From assembly GCF_022385335.1 (NCBI RefSeq), contig NZ_CP092431.1, positions 6,510,001 to 6,574,000 of the forward strand: DNA of 64,000 nt, given 5' to 3'. Shown here piece by piece: positions 1 to 8,869 of this stretch. Each line of letters begins with the position of its first letter. Position 1 is the stretch's first letter. The DNA is from Streptomyces deccanensis (lineage in GTDB: Bacteria > Actinomycetota > Actinomycetes > Streptomycetales > Streptomycetaceae). The notes under the pieces were generated by a model that was given only the letters and a program-made list of their open reading frames with translations, was not told where the DNA came from and searched no databases. Position numbers and translations under genes: made by a program.

Positions 1-1047
1 TTCCCGCCGAAGCCGTCGTTGCGGCTGATCGCGGACACCTTCCGGTACTGCGGGGCGGAGATCCCGAAGTGGAACACGATCTCGATCTCGGGCTATCACA
101 TGGCGGAGGCGGGTGCCTCGCCGGTGCAGGAGATCGCGTTCACGCTGGCGGACGGCATCGAGTACGTGCGTACGGCGGTGGCGGCGGGGATGGACGTGGA
201 CGATTTCGCGCCGCGGCTGTCGTTCTTCTTCGTCGCGCGGACGACGGTCCTGGAGGAGGTGGCCAAGTTCCGGGCGGCGCGGCGGATCTGGGCGCGGGTG
301 ATGCGCGAGGAGTTCGGTGCGAGGGACCCGAAGTCGCTGATGCTGCGCTTCCACACGCAGACGGCGGGGGTGCAGCTGACGGCGCAGCAGCCGGAGGTGA
401 ACCTGGTGCGGGTGGCGGTGCAGGGGCTGGCGGCGGTGCTGGGCGGGACCCAGTCGCTGCACACCAACTCCTTCGACGAGGCGATCGCCCTGCCGACCGA
501 CAAGAGCGCCCGACTCGCCCTGCGGACGCAGCAGGTGCTGGCGTACGAGACGGATGTGACGGCGACCGTCGACCCGTTCGCCGGTTCCTACGTGATCGAG
601 AAGATGACCGACGACGTGGAGGCCGCCGCTGTCGAGCTGATGGGGAGGGTGGAGGAGCTGGGGGGTGCGGTGGCGGCGATCGAGCAGGGGTTCCAGAAGG
701 GCGAGATCGAGCGCAACGCGTATCGCATCGCGCAGGAGACCGACGCCGGGGAACGGGTCGTGGTCGGCGTCAACCGGTTCCAACTCGATGAGGAGGAGCC
801 GTACGAGCCGCTGCGGGTGGACCCCGCCATCGAGGCCCAGCAGGCCGAACGGCTGGCCCGGCTGCGCGCGCGCCGCGACCAGGGGGCGGTGGACACCGCC
901 CTCGCCGCCCTGAAGAAAGCCGCCGAAGGCACCGACAACGTCCTCTACCCCATGCGCGAAGCCCTCAAGGCGCGTGCCACCGTCGGCGAGGTGTGCAACG
1001 CCCTGCGCGAGGTATGGGGCACCTACACCCCCGTCGACGCCTTCTGA
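1..1047 (+). CDS. Methylmalonyl-CoA mutase family protein, large subunit (3' part)
   Basis: Only the last 348 codons are present; the reading frame is open from base 1 and the start lies outside the window. The visible part is the distal catalytic TIM barrel, with FHTQTAGVQLTAQQP, the LHTNSFDEAIALPT segment and DPFAGSYVIE, all typical of B12-dependent acyl-CoA mutases. The protein ends at EVWGTYTPVDAF with no C-terminal cobalamin-binding domain. Family members that stop here are about 560 residue large subunits of the IcmA type that pair with a separate small B12 subunit. It should interconvert methylmalonyl-CoA and succinyl-CoA, or isobutyryl-CoA and butyryl-CoA; the substrate-deciding residues are not all visible. 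Confidence 0.9.
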   Translation, partial: FPPKPSLRLIADTFRYCGAEIPKWNTISISGYHMAEAGASPVQEIAFTLADGIEYVRTAVAAGMDVDDFAPRLSFFFVARTTVLEEVAKFRAARRIWARVMREEFGARDPKSLMLRFHTQTAGVQLTAQQPEVNLVRVAVQGLAAVLGGTQSLHTNSFDEAIALPTDKSARLALRTQQVLAYETDVTATVDPFAGSYVIEKMTDDVEAAAVELMGRVEELGGAVAAIEQGFQKGEIERNAYRIAQETDAGERVVVGVNRFQLDEEEPYEPLRVDPAIEAQQAERLARLRARRDQGAVDTALAALKKAAEGTDNVLYPMREALKARATVGEVCNALREVWGTYTPVDAF

Positions 1048-1081
1048 CCGGCTGTCGGACCCTCGTGCGACACTCCCTTTC

Positions 1082-1735
1082 ATGTTCGGTGTCGTCGACC
1101 TCCCCACCTACCTGGCGGGCCTCGTCCTGATCGTGCTCCTGCCCGGGCCCAACTCCCTCTACGTGCTGTCCGTGGCCGCCCGGCGCGGGATACGGACCGG
1201 GTACCGGGCCGCCGCCGGCGTGTGGGTCGGGGACACCGTGCTGATGACGTTGTCGGCGGCGGGGGTGGCCTCGCTGTTGCAGGCCAACGCCGTGCTGTTC
1301 GGGATCGTGAAGTACGCGGGTGCCGGGTATCTGTCGTGGCTGGCGATCGGGATGCTGCGGGCCGCGTGGGGGATGTGGCGGAGCCGTCGCGAGCGGGTCG
1401 TGGAGGGGCCGGACGACGAGGTCGCGGAGGGCGAACGGCCGTTCCGGCGGGCCCTGGTGATCAGTCTGCTGAACCCGAAGGCGATTCTGTTCTTCGTCGC
1501 CTTCTTCGTGCAGTTCGTGGACCCGGGATACGCCTATCCGGCGCTCTCCTTCGTGGTCCTCGGCGCCTTCGCCCAGCTCGCCAGCTTCCTCTATCTGAGC
1601 GCGCTGATATTCAGCGGCACCAGGCTGGCCGCCACGTTCCGCCGCCGCAAGCGGTTGTCGGCGGGGGCGACCTCGGCGGCGGGGGCCCTGTTCCTGGGTT
1701 TCGCGGTCAAGCTGTCGCTGGCGAGCAGCGCGTAG
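1082..1735 (+). CDS. leuE: LeuE/LysE-family amino-acid exporter
   Basis: 217-residue membrane protein of the RhtB/LysE exporter superfamily. The N-terminus has the family signature LVLIVLLPGPNSLYVL, followed by RGIRTGYRAAAGVWVGD and NPKAILFFVAFFVQFVD. The match to E. coli leucine exporter LeuE runs along the whole protein by recall, with the usual five to six hydrophobic segments and a charged cytoplasmic loop around residue 110. The ATG at 1082 gives the family-standard length; frames upstream overlap the mutase gene. It is co-oriented with the mutase 34 bp away. Expected role is export of leucine or related hydrophobic amino acids. Substrate is inferred from homology only. Confidence 0.82.
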   Translation: MFGVVDLPTYLAGLVLIVLLPGPNSLYVLSVAARRGIRTGYRAAAGVWVGDTVLMTLSAAGVASLLQANAVLFGIVKYAGAGYLSWLAIGMLRAAWGMWRSRRERVVEGPDDEVAEGERPFRRALVISLLNPKAILFFVAFFVQFVDPGYAYPALSFVVLGAFAQLASFLYLSALIFSGTRLAATFRRRKRLSAGATSAAGALFLGFAVKLSLASSA

Positions 1736-1786
1736 CAGGGGCCGGCGCGGGCCGCGACCGCGGACCGCGGAAGGCGTCGAAGAGTG

Positions 1787-1814
1787 AGGGCGAAGCCCCG
1801 CGAGGCTTCGCCCT
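1787..1814 (+). terminator. Bidirectional hairpin terminator
   Basis: An 11-bp perfect stem (AGGGCGAAGCC / GGCTTCGCCCT) with a 6-nt loop lies between the convergent leuE-like gene and the secreted-protein gene. There is no long T tract, as is usual in Streptomyces. Confidence 0.7.
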
Positions 1815-1859
1815 GTTCAGCTCGATTCAGTTCGGTCCTGCTTGTTGAGCCCGTTCAGC

Positions 1860-2321
1860 TCAGTCCACCCACCACTTGCCGCACTTGGTGACGCCGTCGA
1901 ACTCGCCACAGGCGCGGGCGGCGTAGTTGGCGTTGAAGACGGACTGGGTGCGGCTGCCGGTGTAGGGGCCGCACATCTTCCAGCCGTCGCGCTTGGCCTG
2001 CTGATCGGTGACCGTGCCCTTGAAGTCGGGGAACGAGCGGTGGCTGCGGTCGACCCACAGCCGGTCGCCGGCCTTGCGCCCGGACTTGATCTCCGCGCGG
2101 CTGTAGCGGTCGAGCGCCGACTCGTTCTGCAGTTCGACACGGCGGCCGTTGAAGGTGAACGAGGCTCCTGACTCGACGGCCCTGAAGACGCCGACGACGG
2201 CGATGCCGTCGCAGTCGGCCTCGGTGGCCGAGGCCGCCGAGGCGGGGACGGCGACCAGGGCGCCGCTGCTGATCAGGACGGTCAGGGCCGCGACGGTGCG
2301 GCCCGCAAGGGGGTTCTTCAC
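1860..2321 (-). CDS. Small secreted protein of unknown function
   Basis: 153 residues starting at a GTG preceded by AAAGGA seven bases upstream. Residues 1-30 form a Sec signal peptide (MKNPLAGRTVAALTVLISSG, then AVPASA). The mature part of about 120 residues has four cysteines (DCDG, KMCGP, ARACGE, TKCGK), which suggests two disulfides, and ends in KWWVD. No family was recognised. It is likely an extracellular protein; a domain search would be needed to go further. Its upstream region carries an unusual 11-bp tandem repeat at 2483-2537. Confidence 0.75.
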   Translation of the reverse strand: MKNPLAGRTVAALTVLISSGALVAVPASAASATEADCDGIAVVGVFRAVESGASFTFNGRRVELQNESALDRYSRAEIKSGRKAGDRLWVDRSHRSFPDFKGTVTDQQAKRDGWKMCGPYTGSRTQSVFNANYAARACGEFDGVTKCGKWWVD

Positions 2322-2482
2322 AAGCGTTCCTTTGGTGGGTGACTGTGCGAGTGGGGGGTGACGCCGCGCGATGCCGCGCCGGACACCCACAGGTTCGAGG
2401 ACGCCGAGAACCCCTGGCAACAGCTGCCGCCCTACCGGGACAGTGAGACCATCTCGCCCCTGTGACCTGCGGAAACGGGATG

Positions 2483-2537
2483 CCTGTGGGACGCCTGTGG
2501 GACGTCGGTGGGATGTCTGTGGGACGCCGTCGGGAGG
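2483..2537. repeat. 11-bp tandem repeat, five units
   Basis: Units are CCTGTGGGACG, CCTGTGGGACG, TCGGTGGGATG, TCTGTGGGACG and a degenerate CCGTCGGGAGG. The 11-bp period is not a multiple of three, so it is not a coding repeat. It lies about 160 bp upstream of the secreted-protein start. Confidence 0.85.
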
Positions 2538-2626
2538 AGTCGTCCACAGAACCACGCCGGCATCACCGCCCCGCCCTCACCGCCCCGCCCTCAGCGCACG
2601 ACCGCCCCGCGCCACCGCCCCGCCCG

Positions 2627-3568
2627 TCACCCCACCGGCCGACGTGCCGCCCTCGCCTTCCTGATCGCCCTCGTCACCACCGGCGGCAGCAGGTCCGCCG
2701 CCAGCCTGCGGGCCGTGCTGCGCGGTGGGCGGCGGCGGGCCGGGGGCTGGGGCGCGGGAGCCACCGGGGCGGGAGCCGGCGGCTCGGGCTCGGTCCAGTG
2801 GCGGGACTTCGGGAACTCCGGGGCCTTCATGCCCTTGGACTTGAGGCGCAGAATGCGGTGCCCGGCGGCCTGCTGCTTGCTGAGGTGGCAGTCGTCCCGG
2901 TCCGCGACCATGGCGAGCAGCGCCTCCTGGAGGGGCTCGGGATCGTCCCAGGTGCCGTAGAGCTTCTGCGTGCTGAGGCAGACGGGGTTGAGGCCCCGGT
3001 TGAGGACGGCCTCCCACGCGGCGATGGAGACGCCGGGCGTGTGCTCCGAGCGGAAGTCGTCGAGGACGACCAGCCCGCCGGGCAGGAGTATGTCCCGCGC
3101 GGCGGTGATGTCGGCCTCGACGTGCTCGTACAGGTGCGAGGCGTCGATGTGCACGAACCGGCAGGAGCGCGGTTTCACCTCCCCCGGGACGATCGAGCTG
3201 GGGCCCTGGAGGACCCGGGGCAGCTCGTCGTGGAAGGAGAGGTAGTTCGCCTCGAAGGCCCGACGGGTGAGCGTGCTGCGGTACGACTTGGTGGCCTCCG
3301 CCGCGTTGGCGTCGTCCGGTGCGTCGCTCTCGAAGAGGTCGCAGACCGTGTAGGCCTCGCCCTCCTGGAGGTGGCGGCCGAGGAAGATGGCGCTCTTGCC
3401 CATGTAGACGCCGACCTCCAGGAGGTCGCCCCTCTCGCCCGCGACCTCCTGTCGGTTCAGGAACCAGTCGAAGAGCAGTTGGTCGAGCACCGGGAACCAG
3501 CCGGGAACGTCGTCGAGTTCCCGGGGGAGTCGGATCGTGCCGTGTTCAGAGGTCATTTCAGAGGCCAT
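2627..3568 (-). CDS. Class I SAM-dependent methyltransferase (Methyltransf_24 type)
   Basis: 313 residues. The SAM-binding region reads GDLLEVGVYMGKSAIFLG, followed by FVHIDASHLYEHVEADI and GGLVVLDDF, a pattern seen in sugar and small-molecule O-methyltransferases of the TylF/Methyltransf_24 group. The last 70 residues are a proline/arginine-rich tail (PAPAPVAPAPQPPARRRPP) that is probably disordered. The ATG at 3568 is chosen because AAGAAGG lies upstream; an internal ATG at 3556 is possible. It is the last gene of a minus-strand run with an acyltransferase and two glycosyltransferases, so methylation of a wall-polymer sugar is a reasonable inference. Confidence 0.75.
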   Translation of the reverse strand: MASEMTSEHGTIRLPRELDDVPGWFPVLDQLLFDWFLNRQEVAGERGDLLEVGVYMGKSAIFLGRHLQEGEAYTVCDLFESDAPDDANAAEATKSYRSTLTRRAFEANYLSFHDELPRVLQGPSSIVPGEVKPRSCRFVHIDASHLYEHVEADITAARDILLPGGLVVLDDFRSEHTPGVSIAAWEAVLNRGLNPVCLSTQKLYGTWDDPEPLQEALLAMVADRDDCHLSKQQAAGHRILRLKSKGMKAPEFPKSRHWTEPEPPAPAPVAPAPQPPARRRPPRSTARRLAADLLPPVVTRAIRKARAARRPVG

Positions 3569-3733
3569 GAGGACAGAAGACCTTCTTGCGTCGACGAGGC
3601 GAACAGGCGAACGGGCCTGGAACCTATGAGATGCCTTTGGCCCGGTCAAGGATGCTGCGGAGCCTCTCCCCGGAGGGGTTTTCGAATCCTCGCGTCGCAT
3701 GAACAGTGGGCCAATTCCAGGTTCCGGGACCGT

Positions 3734-4942
3734 TCAGCGGCGGCGTCCACCGAGCGACGCCCGCAGCAGCGGCTGCAACGGACGTTCGACCCACCGGTGC
3801 AGCAGCCAGGCGAGCCCCAGCATCAGCGCCACGGTGAGCACGACGGTCAGGAGCGACGGAACACCCAGCCTCTGGTGCAGTCCCTGGACCACCGGCCAGC
3901 CCAGGTGCTCGTGCACGAGGTAGAAGGGGTACGTCAGGGCCCCCGCGGTGGTCAGCCAGGGCCAGTTGACGCGGTTGAGCAGCCCCAGCGCCACGGCACC
4001 CACGGCCACGAAGCCGACGGCGACGGCGAGGGCGATGCCGAGCTGGGAGCGGTAGGAGAAGTAGTCGGGGTTCGGGGCGTGCCACATCGCCTCGACCGTC
4101 TGGTACTGGCTCAGCAGCAGACTGAAGACCACGATCAGCCAGGCGGCGGTGTCCCGGCGGTCGCGGTGTACCAGATACAGGCCCATGCCGCCGATGAACA
4201 GGGACGCGTACTCCGGCATCAGGATCATGTCCAGCAGCGGTTCGCCCGAGCCCTGCGCGATGACCGAGGCCAGGGTCCAGCCGCCGCAGAACCAGATCAC
4301 CCGTTTGCGGGTTACCCCGGGCAGCACCACGCACAACGCGAACAGGACGTAGAAGCGGACCTCCGCCCACAGCGTCCAGCAGACACCGAGGACGCGGTCC
4401 GCGCCGAGCGGCATCTGCAGCATCGTGAGGTTCACCAGGAACTCACTGACCGACACGCGCGCGTACGAGAGCCCCGGCAGCGCGAACACCGCCGCCACCA
4501 GGATCACCGCCGCCCAGTACGCCGGCAGCAGCCGGGACGCACGGGAGGCGAAGAACGCCTGCACCGAACGGCCCCAGCCGCTGGCACAGATCACGAACCC
4601 GCTGATCACGAAGAACGCCTGCACACCGGCCCAGCCGTAGGCGAGCCAGCTGTGGGCGGTGGGGAACTGCACGGAGGGCGACGCCCCCCATGCCTTCGCG
4701 ATCTCCCCGTCCCGCCCACCGTAGTGATAGGCGGCGACGGACAGGGCGGCTATCAGCCGCAGCCCGTCGAGAGCGTAGAGCCGGGGCGCCGATCGACGGG
4801 CGCCCGCTGCCGCGCCCCCCAAGGGGCGCGGGGCCGCGTCGATGTGCGGCTCCGCCGCGGGGCGCGACAAGCCCTCACCGGCCCGCACTTCAGACTCGAC
4901 ACGATCATCGGTCTGTGTGGAAGAGGTCACCGCAGAGCTCAT
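3734..4942 (-). CDS. Membrane acyltransferase 3 family protein (OafA/YrhL-like)
   Basis: 402 residues with about ten hydrophobic segments. After a 50-residue hydrophilic N-terminus comes the signature LYALDGLRLIAALSVAAYHYGG, which includes the conserved histidine (about residue 73) of acyltransferase-3 enzymes, and later LVHEHLGWP. These enzymes move acyl groups across the membrane onto extracytoplasmic sugars. The start codon overlaps the stop of the preceding glycosyltransferase gene (ATGA), so the two are translationally coupled. Likely role: O-acetylation or other acylation of the glycopolymer made by the neighbours. Confidence 0.85.
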   Translation of the reverse strand: MSSAVTSSTQTDDRVESEVRAGEGLSRPAAEPHIDAAPRPLGGAAAGARRSAPRLYALDGLRLIAALSVAAYHYGGRDGEIAKAWGASPSVQFPTAHSWLAYGWAGVQAFFVISGFVICASGWGRSVQAFFASRASRLLPAYWAAVILVAAVFALPGLSYARVSVSEFLVNLTMLQMPLGADRVLGVCWTLWAEVRFYVLFALCVVLPGVTRKRVIWFCGGWTLASVIAQGSGEPLLDMILMPEYASLFIGGMGLYLVHRDRRDTAAWLIVVFSLLLSQYQTVEAMWHAPNPDYFSYRSQLGIALAVAVGFVAVGAVALGLLNRVNWPWLTTAGALTYPFYLVHEHLGWPVVQGLHQRLGVPSLLTVVLTVALMLGLAWLLHRWVERPLQPLLRASLGGRRR

Positions 4943-6273
4943 CCCAGCGTCGCCCGCTTGAGCGACCGGGCCCGCCGAGCGACCCTGCGCACCGTCGCGT
5001 TACGCGGAATGAACGCGAGCTGCACCGGAATCCCACCGGGCAGCCCGAGCGAGGTCAGCCGCCGCCGCTTGAAGTACCGCAGCGTGTGCGTGCTCAGATG
5101 CCGCGTCAGATACGCCTCGGTCTCCGCCCGCAGCGACGGGTAGATCTTCGACTGCATCGCGAACCCCACCGCCCGGACCAGGCTGTTGAGGTCGGACACC
5201 GCCGCGCTCGGCCGCTGCGAGGCGACCGCCGCCGCGTCACCCAGCTCCGGCAGCAGCGCGTCCACGATCGTGACGGGCACCCGGTTGCTGTTCTCGTACG
5301 GGGCGAGCCGGTCCAGCAGCGTGCCCGTGCCGACGCGGGCGACCGGGAGGCCGTACAGCGCGGAGGCGGTGAGCAGGGCCGTCGAGAAGCAGCCGACGAC
5401 CAGGGCCGGACGCATCCGCTGGTAGAGCACCTCGGCGAGGACCGGCGTGTCCAGCACGGTCAGGTCGGCGCCGAGCCGCTCCGCCTCCTTCTCCAGTCCG
5501 CGCGACCAGCGGGCCGGGGCGCTGGGGTGCGGCTTGAACACGACCTTGGAGTGCCCGAGCGCGACGGCACCCTTCAGCATCCGTACGTGGAGGGCCTCCT
5601 CCTCCTCGGCGGTGAGGATGCCGAGCGCGGAGAGGTACTGGCCGAGCAGCAGCGCGGGCTCCTCGATCGCGGGCAACTCGTCGCCCGTGTCGACGAGTTC
5701 GGCCAGCACCTTCACGAAGGCGTCCGTCGGCACGATCTCCGCCTCGACGCCGAACTCGGTGAGCAGCAGCGGCTTGAGGTCCGGCACCAGGTCCAGGTGG
5801 AGGAGCCGGTCGATCCTCGTCCCCACCAGCGGGTCGATCTTGTTGCGGGTGGGACCGTAGCTCATCAGACCGTCGGCGTACACGGTCACGGGCGCGCCGG
5901 TGAAGATCTGGGCGACGCCGAGCGCCGGGTGGACCTGGATGGACTCCACGGCCAGTTCGACGTCGTCGTCGCCGAGGTTCCACAGCAGCCGCAGATGCCG
6001 CTCCCACAGCGGGACGTCGTCCATGCGGGGGGACCAACCGCCGGGGTGGAAGGGGGAGATGGTCTCGTTCCAGGAGATCACCTCGTCGAAGCGGGAGCGC
6101 AGCCGCTCGAAGCCGGGCATCTCGTCCGGGCCGGGGGCCGTCTCCGGGGTCGCCGCGTTGTTGGAGACCAGCAGGATGCGCCGGGAGGCGGGGCGGAAGC
6201 ACTCGGTGTCCAGGGCGGCGGCCAGCGTGGCCGCGCCGTACAGCGTGGACGCCATGAAGATCTGCGTGGTCAT
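4939..6273 (-). CDS. Polysialyltransferase-family glycosyltransferase
   Basis: 444 residues. The features match the alpha-2,8-polysialyltransferase-type family (PF07388-like): an N-terminal nucleotide-sugar fold beginning MTTQIFMASTLYGAATLAAA, a central VVFKPHPSAPARW motif with the conserved HP, and VVGCFSTALLTASALYG near the acceptor site. It overlaps both neighbours by ATGA, so it is coupled to the upstream GT2 gene and the downstream acyltransferase. With CMP-sugar synthesis genes divergently encoded 1.2 kb away, it is a good candidate for adding or polymerising the nonulosonic acid. Donor and linkage are inferred. Confidence 0.72.
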   Translation of the reverse strand: MTTQIFMASTLYGAATLAAALDTECFRPASRRILLVSNNAATPETAPGPDEMPGFERLRSRFDEVISWNETISPFHPGGWSPRMDDVPLWERHLRLLWNLGDDDVELAVESIQVHPALGVAQIFTGAPVTVYADGLMSYGPTRNKIDPLVGTRIDRLLHLDLVPDLKPLLLTEFGVEAEIVPTDAFVKVLAELVDTGDELPAIEEPALLLGQYLSALGILTAEEEEALHVRMLKGAVALGHSKVVFKPHPSAPARWSRGLEKEAERLGADLTVLDTPVLAEVLYQRMRPALVVGCFSTALLTASALYGLPVARVGTGTLLDRLAPYENSNRVPVTIVDALLPELGDAAAVASQRPSAAVSDLNSLVRAVGFAMQSKIYPSLRAETEAYLTRHLSTHTLRYFKRRRLTSLGLPGGIPVQLAFIPRNATVRRVARRARSLKRATLG

Positions 6274-7247
6274 GCGGCGACCCCCGAGGCGGCGGGACGG
6301 CGGCGCAGCCGGCGCAGCCGGGTGGCGCGCTGGACGTCCATGGAGTCGAGGGCGTCGTCGAGCACGTCCTGCGGCATTCTGCGCAGCGCGACCGCGCTCA
6401 TCGACTTGAGTTTCCGTGCCACCGCCGGCTCGAACCTTTCGATGGATCCCAAATGGTGGGAGATAATCGCGCAATAAGTGCGCACGGCCTTGGGGAGAAG
6501 CTGGTCCGCGTCCCGGTCCTGCGCGGTCTCCGCGATGACCTGGTCGAATGCGCGAATGAAATCGAGCTGTCGTACGTCGCCGATCTGGGTCAGCGAAGAG
6601 GCCACACCGCGCCGGTAGAAGACGCCGAGCAGCCCCACCGTGGCGAACGAATCGGCCTCCCGGTGGAGCTTCCAGATCCACGGCCGGTCCTCGGCCGTGC
6701 GCAGCCCGTGGGTGAAGTGCAGCACACCCTTGTCGACCAGTCGGCGGTGGTAGATGCCCGCCCAGGCGAACGCGTAGTCGACGGAGGTCGAGCGGTCCGC
6801 GGGCAGGATCGCGTCGCGCGGGTTCATCACCACGCCGCGCCGCCCGTTGGGCACGCGGTGGATCGAGCGGGCCCGCGCGGTGCACTGGACATGGTCCGTA
6901 CGCACGAAGTCGCAGCCCAACTCCTCGATGGCACCGAGCAGTTGAGGGTAGTACCCGGGGGCGAGCCAGTCGTCCCCGTCGAGGAACGTGAGGTACTCGC
7001 CGCGGGCCTTGTCGATGCCCGTGTTGCGCGCGGTCGCCAGTCCTCCGTTCTTCTCGTGTCTGACGTACACCGCCCCCGGCAGCTCGCGCTCCGCGCGCGC
7101 GAGAATGTCCGGTGTCTCGTCGCGGGAGCAGTCGTCGACGAGAATGAATTCGAAGTCCTCACGAGCGTTGGCTCCGAGGCTCTTCAGGGTGTCGGGCGCG
7201 TATTGCTGCACGTTGTAGAACGGCACGATGACGGAGAGCTTGACCAC
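6270..7247 (-). CDS. Family 2 glycosyltransferase
   Basis: GT-A fold transferase. The N-terminus VKLSVIVPFYNVQQYAP, the ILVDDCSRDETPDI segment and FLDGDDWLAPGYYPQL (DxD motif) define GT2. A C-terminal basic tail (RRLRRLRRRP) may bind the membrane. I place the start at the GTG of VVKLSVIV (7247, 325 residues) because the fold begins there; another GTG at 7289 would add 14 residues. It is the first gene of the minus-strand glycopolymer block, diverging from the DUF6716 gene. Probably adds a hexose to the wall polymer. Confidence 0.85.
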   Translation of the reverse strand: MVKLSVIVPFYNVQQYAPDTLKSLGANAREDFEFILVDDCSRDETPDILARAERELPGAVYVRHEKNGGLATARNTGIDKARGEYLTFLDGDDWLAPGYYPQLLGAIEELGCDFVRTDHVQCTARARSIHRVPNGRRGVVMNPRDAILPADRSTSVDYAFAWAGIYHRRLVDKGVLHFTHGLRTAEDRPWIWKLHREADSFATVGLLGVFYRRGVASSLTQIGDVRQLDFIRAFDQVIAETAQDRDADQLLPKAVRTYCAIISHHLGSIERFEPAVARKLKSMSAVALRRMPQDVLDDALDSMDVQRATRLRRLRRRPAASGVAA

Positions 7248-7445
7248 CCCCGTGACGTTAGGCGGCCCTCCGGCATTCGTCTTGACCACCTGCTTGATGT
7301 CAGGTGAACGACGCGTGGCGGAACCGTGAACCAGATGCTTTCCGGTGCCATTCGCGCCCCGATTCGCCGTTCGGCGATGTGCTGTTAACCCTTTGTTGTA
7401 TTCGGGTTGGGCCGTTCAACGGAATCGCTTCCTAGCGTCTTCGAT

Positions 7446-8825
7446 GTGCCAGCAAGTGCTACGAACGGCCTGCGAGTCGCCGTACTCGCGGATTCCGACA
7501 CCCGGTGGAAATGGGGCGCGCTCACCGCGACCCGTCTCGCTCCGGAGAACGCGGACATCCGCCTGGACGGCTTCCTCCTGCGCGGCCGAGCCACCCCCAC
7601 CGCCCGCCAGCTCCAGGAGGTCGGCGTCCGCCCCGACTCCCTGCGCGAGGTGACCGGCCTCGAATTCCTGCGCACCATGAAGGAGGCCACGAAGGACGGC
7701 ACCGACGAGAACGCTCACGAGGACGCGTACGACGTCGTCGTGCTCTCCCTCGTCGGCGGGGGCGTCCAGGCGATGCTGCACGGCCTGCGCCGGGCCTGGG
7801 CGGGGCGCACGAAGCGGCCCGTGGTCGTCACCGGTTACGTCGGTGTCGTCTACGAGAAGCTCGCCGACGGTCTGCTGCTGCGGCACGGCGCGGACCTCGT
7901 CCTCGCCAACTCCCGCCAGGACGCGGACCGTTTCCGGGCCGTGTACGAGGGCGTGGGCGCGGACGCCTCCTCGGTCACCGAGGTCGCCCTGCCGTTCCTG
8001 GGCGGCAGCCCGTACACCGGCACCCGGGACCCCTACACGGTCGTCTTCGCCGTCCAGCCGTCCGTCCCGGACAACCGCAAGGACCGGACGTACCTGCTGA
8101 ACCGCCTCGTCCAGCACGCGAGGCTGCACCCGGACCGCCAGGTGCTGCTGAAGCTGCGCTCCAAGCCGGGCGAGCACACCACGCACATCGAGGAACTCCC
8201 CTACCAGAAGCTGGCGGAGAAGCTCCCCGGCGGTCTGCCGGCCAACTTCCGCCTCTCGTACGGGAACATGGGCGAGGTCCTCGACACCACCGACCTGCTG
8301 GTCACCGTCAGCTCCACGGCCGCCCTGGAGTCGCTGCACCGCCGGATCCCCACCGTCGTCCTCACCGACCTCGGGATCCGCGAGACCCTCGGCAACCACC
8401 ACTTCGTGGGCTCGGGCTGCCTCGCCTCCTGGGACCAGCTGGACGCCGGGTACGAGCCGGCGCCGGACCCGGAGTGGGTGGCCCGGCAGGGCGTCGCCGC
8501 CGGCGGCACCTCCGGGACGGCCTCCGGGCAGGGCTCGTACGCCACCGCCTTCGACGCGGCCCGCACCCGCATCGCGAAGCTGGTCGCGGCGCCCGAACTG
8601 CCGCCCCTCGCCCCGTACTACACGCCCGTCACCGCGCCCGGCTACCTCCCCGGCATCCTCGCCCGCCACCACCTCGGCCCCGACGGAACACCGCTGCCCG
8701 GGGCGCCCGCCGCCGACCGGCAGGCCGGACCCGTACGGCAGATCGTGCGCCGGGCCGCACGCGGCGCCTACCGCCACGGGGTGCAGCGCGTGGCGCCCGT
8801 CATCCGCCGGATGGGGGAGCTGTGA
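7446..8825 (+). CDS. DUF6716 family protein, putative glycosyltransferase
   Basis: 459 residues from a GTG (MPASATNGLRVAVLADSDTR). It has two Rossmann-like halves: an N-terminal half ending near VVVTGYVGVVYEKLADGLLL and a C-terminal half with VLLKLRSKPGEHTTH and LLVTVSSTAALESLHR. The SSTAALESL element resembles the polysialyltransferase and GT-B group. I recognise it as the DUF6716 family, which has no established reaction that I know of. It is the first gene of the nonulosonic acid block and its stop is 45 bp before the cytidylyltransferase start. An in-frame TTG at 7407 is an unlikely alternative start. Confidence 0.65.
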   Translation: MPASATNGLRVAVLADSDTRWKWGALTATRLAPENADIRLDGFLLRGRATPTARQLQEVGVRPDSLREVTGLEFLRTMKEATKDGTDENAHEDAYDVVVLSLVGGGVQAMLHGLRRAWAGRTKRPVVVTGYVGVVYEKLADGLLLRHGADLVLANSRQDADRFRAVYEGVGADASSVTEVALPFLGGSPYTGTRDPYTVVFAVQPSVPDNRKDRTYLLNRLVQHARLHPDRQVLLKLRSKPGEHTTHIEELPYQKLAEKLPGGLPANFRLSYGNMGEVLDTTDLLVTVSSTAALESLHRRIPTVVLTDLGIRETLGNHHFVGSGCLASWDQLDAGYEPAPDPEWVARQGVAAGGTSGTASGQGSYATAFDAARTRIAKLVAAPELPPLAPYYTPVTAPGYLPGILARHHLGPDGTPLPGAPAADRQAGPVRQIVRRAARGAYRHGVQRVAPVIRRMGEL

Positions 8826-8869
8826 GCCGCCGCCCCTCCGCCTCGCAAGAGCCGCAAGGAGTTCCCGAC

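Noticed and set aside
2462..5143. Long open frame on the plus strand across the methyltransferase and acyltransferase genes
   Set aside because: It is antisense to two well-supported genes; its composition (Arg/Gly/Pro-rich, no domains) is typical of a high-GC shadow frame.
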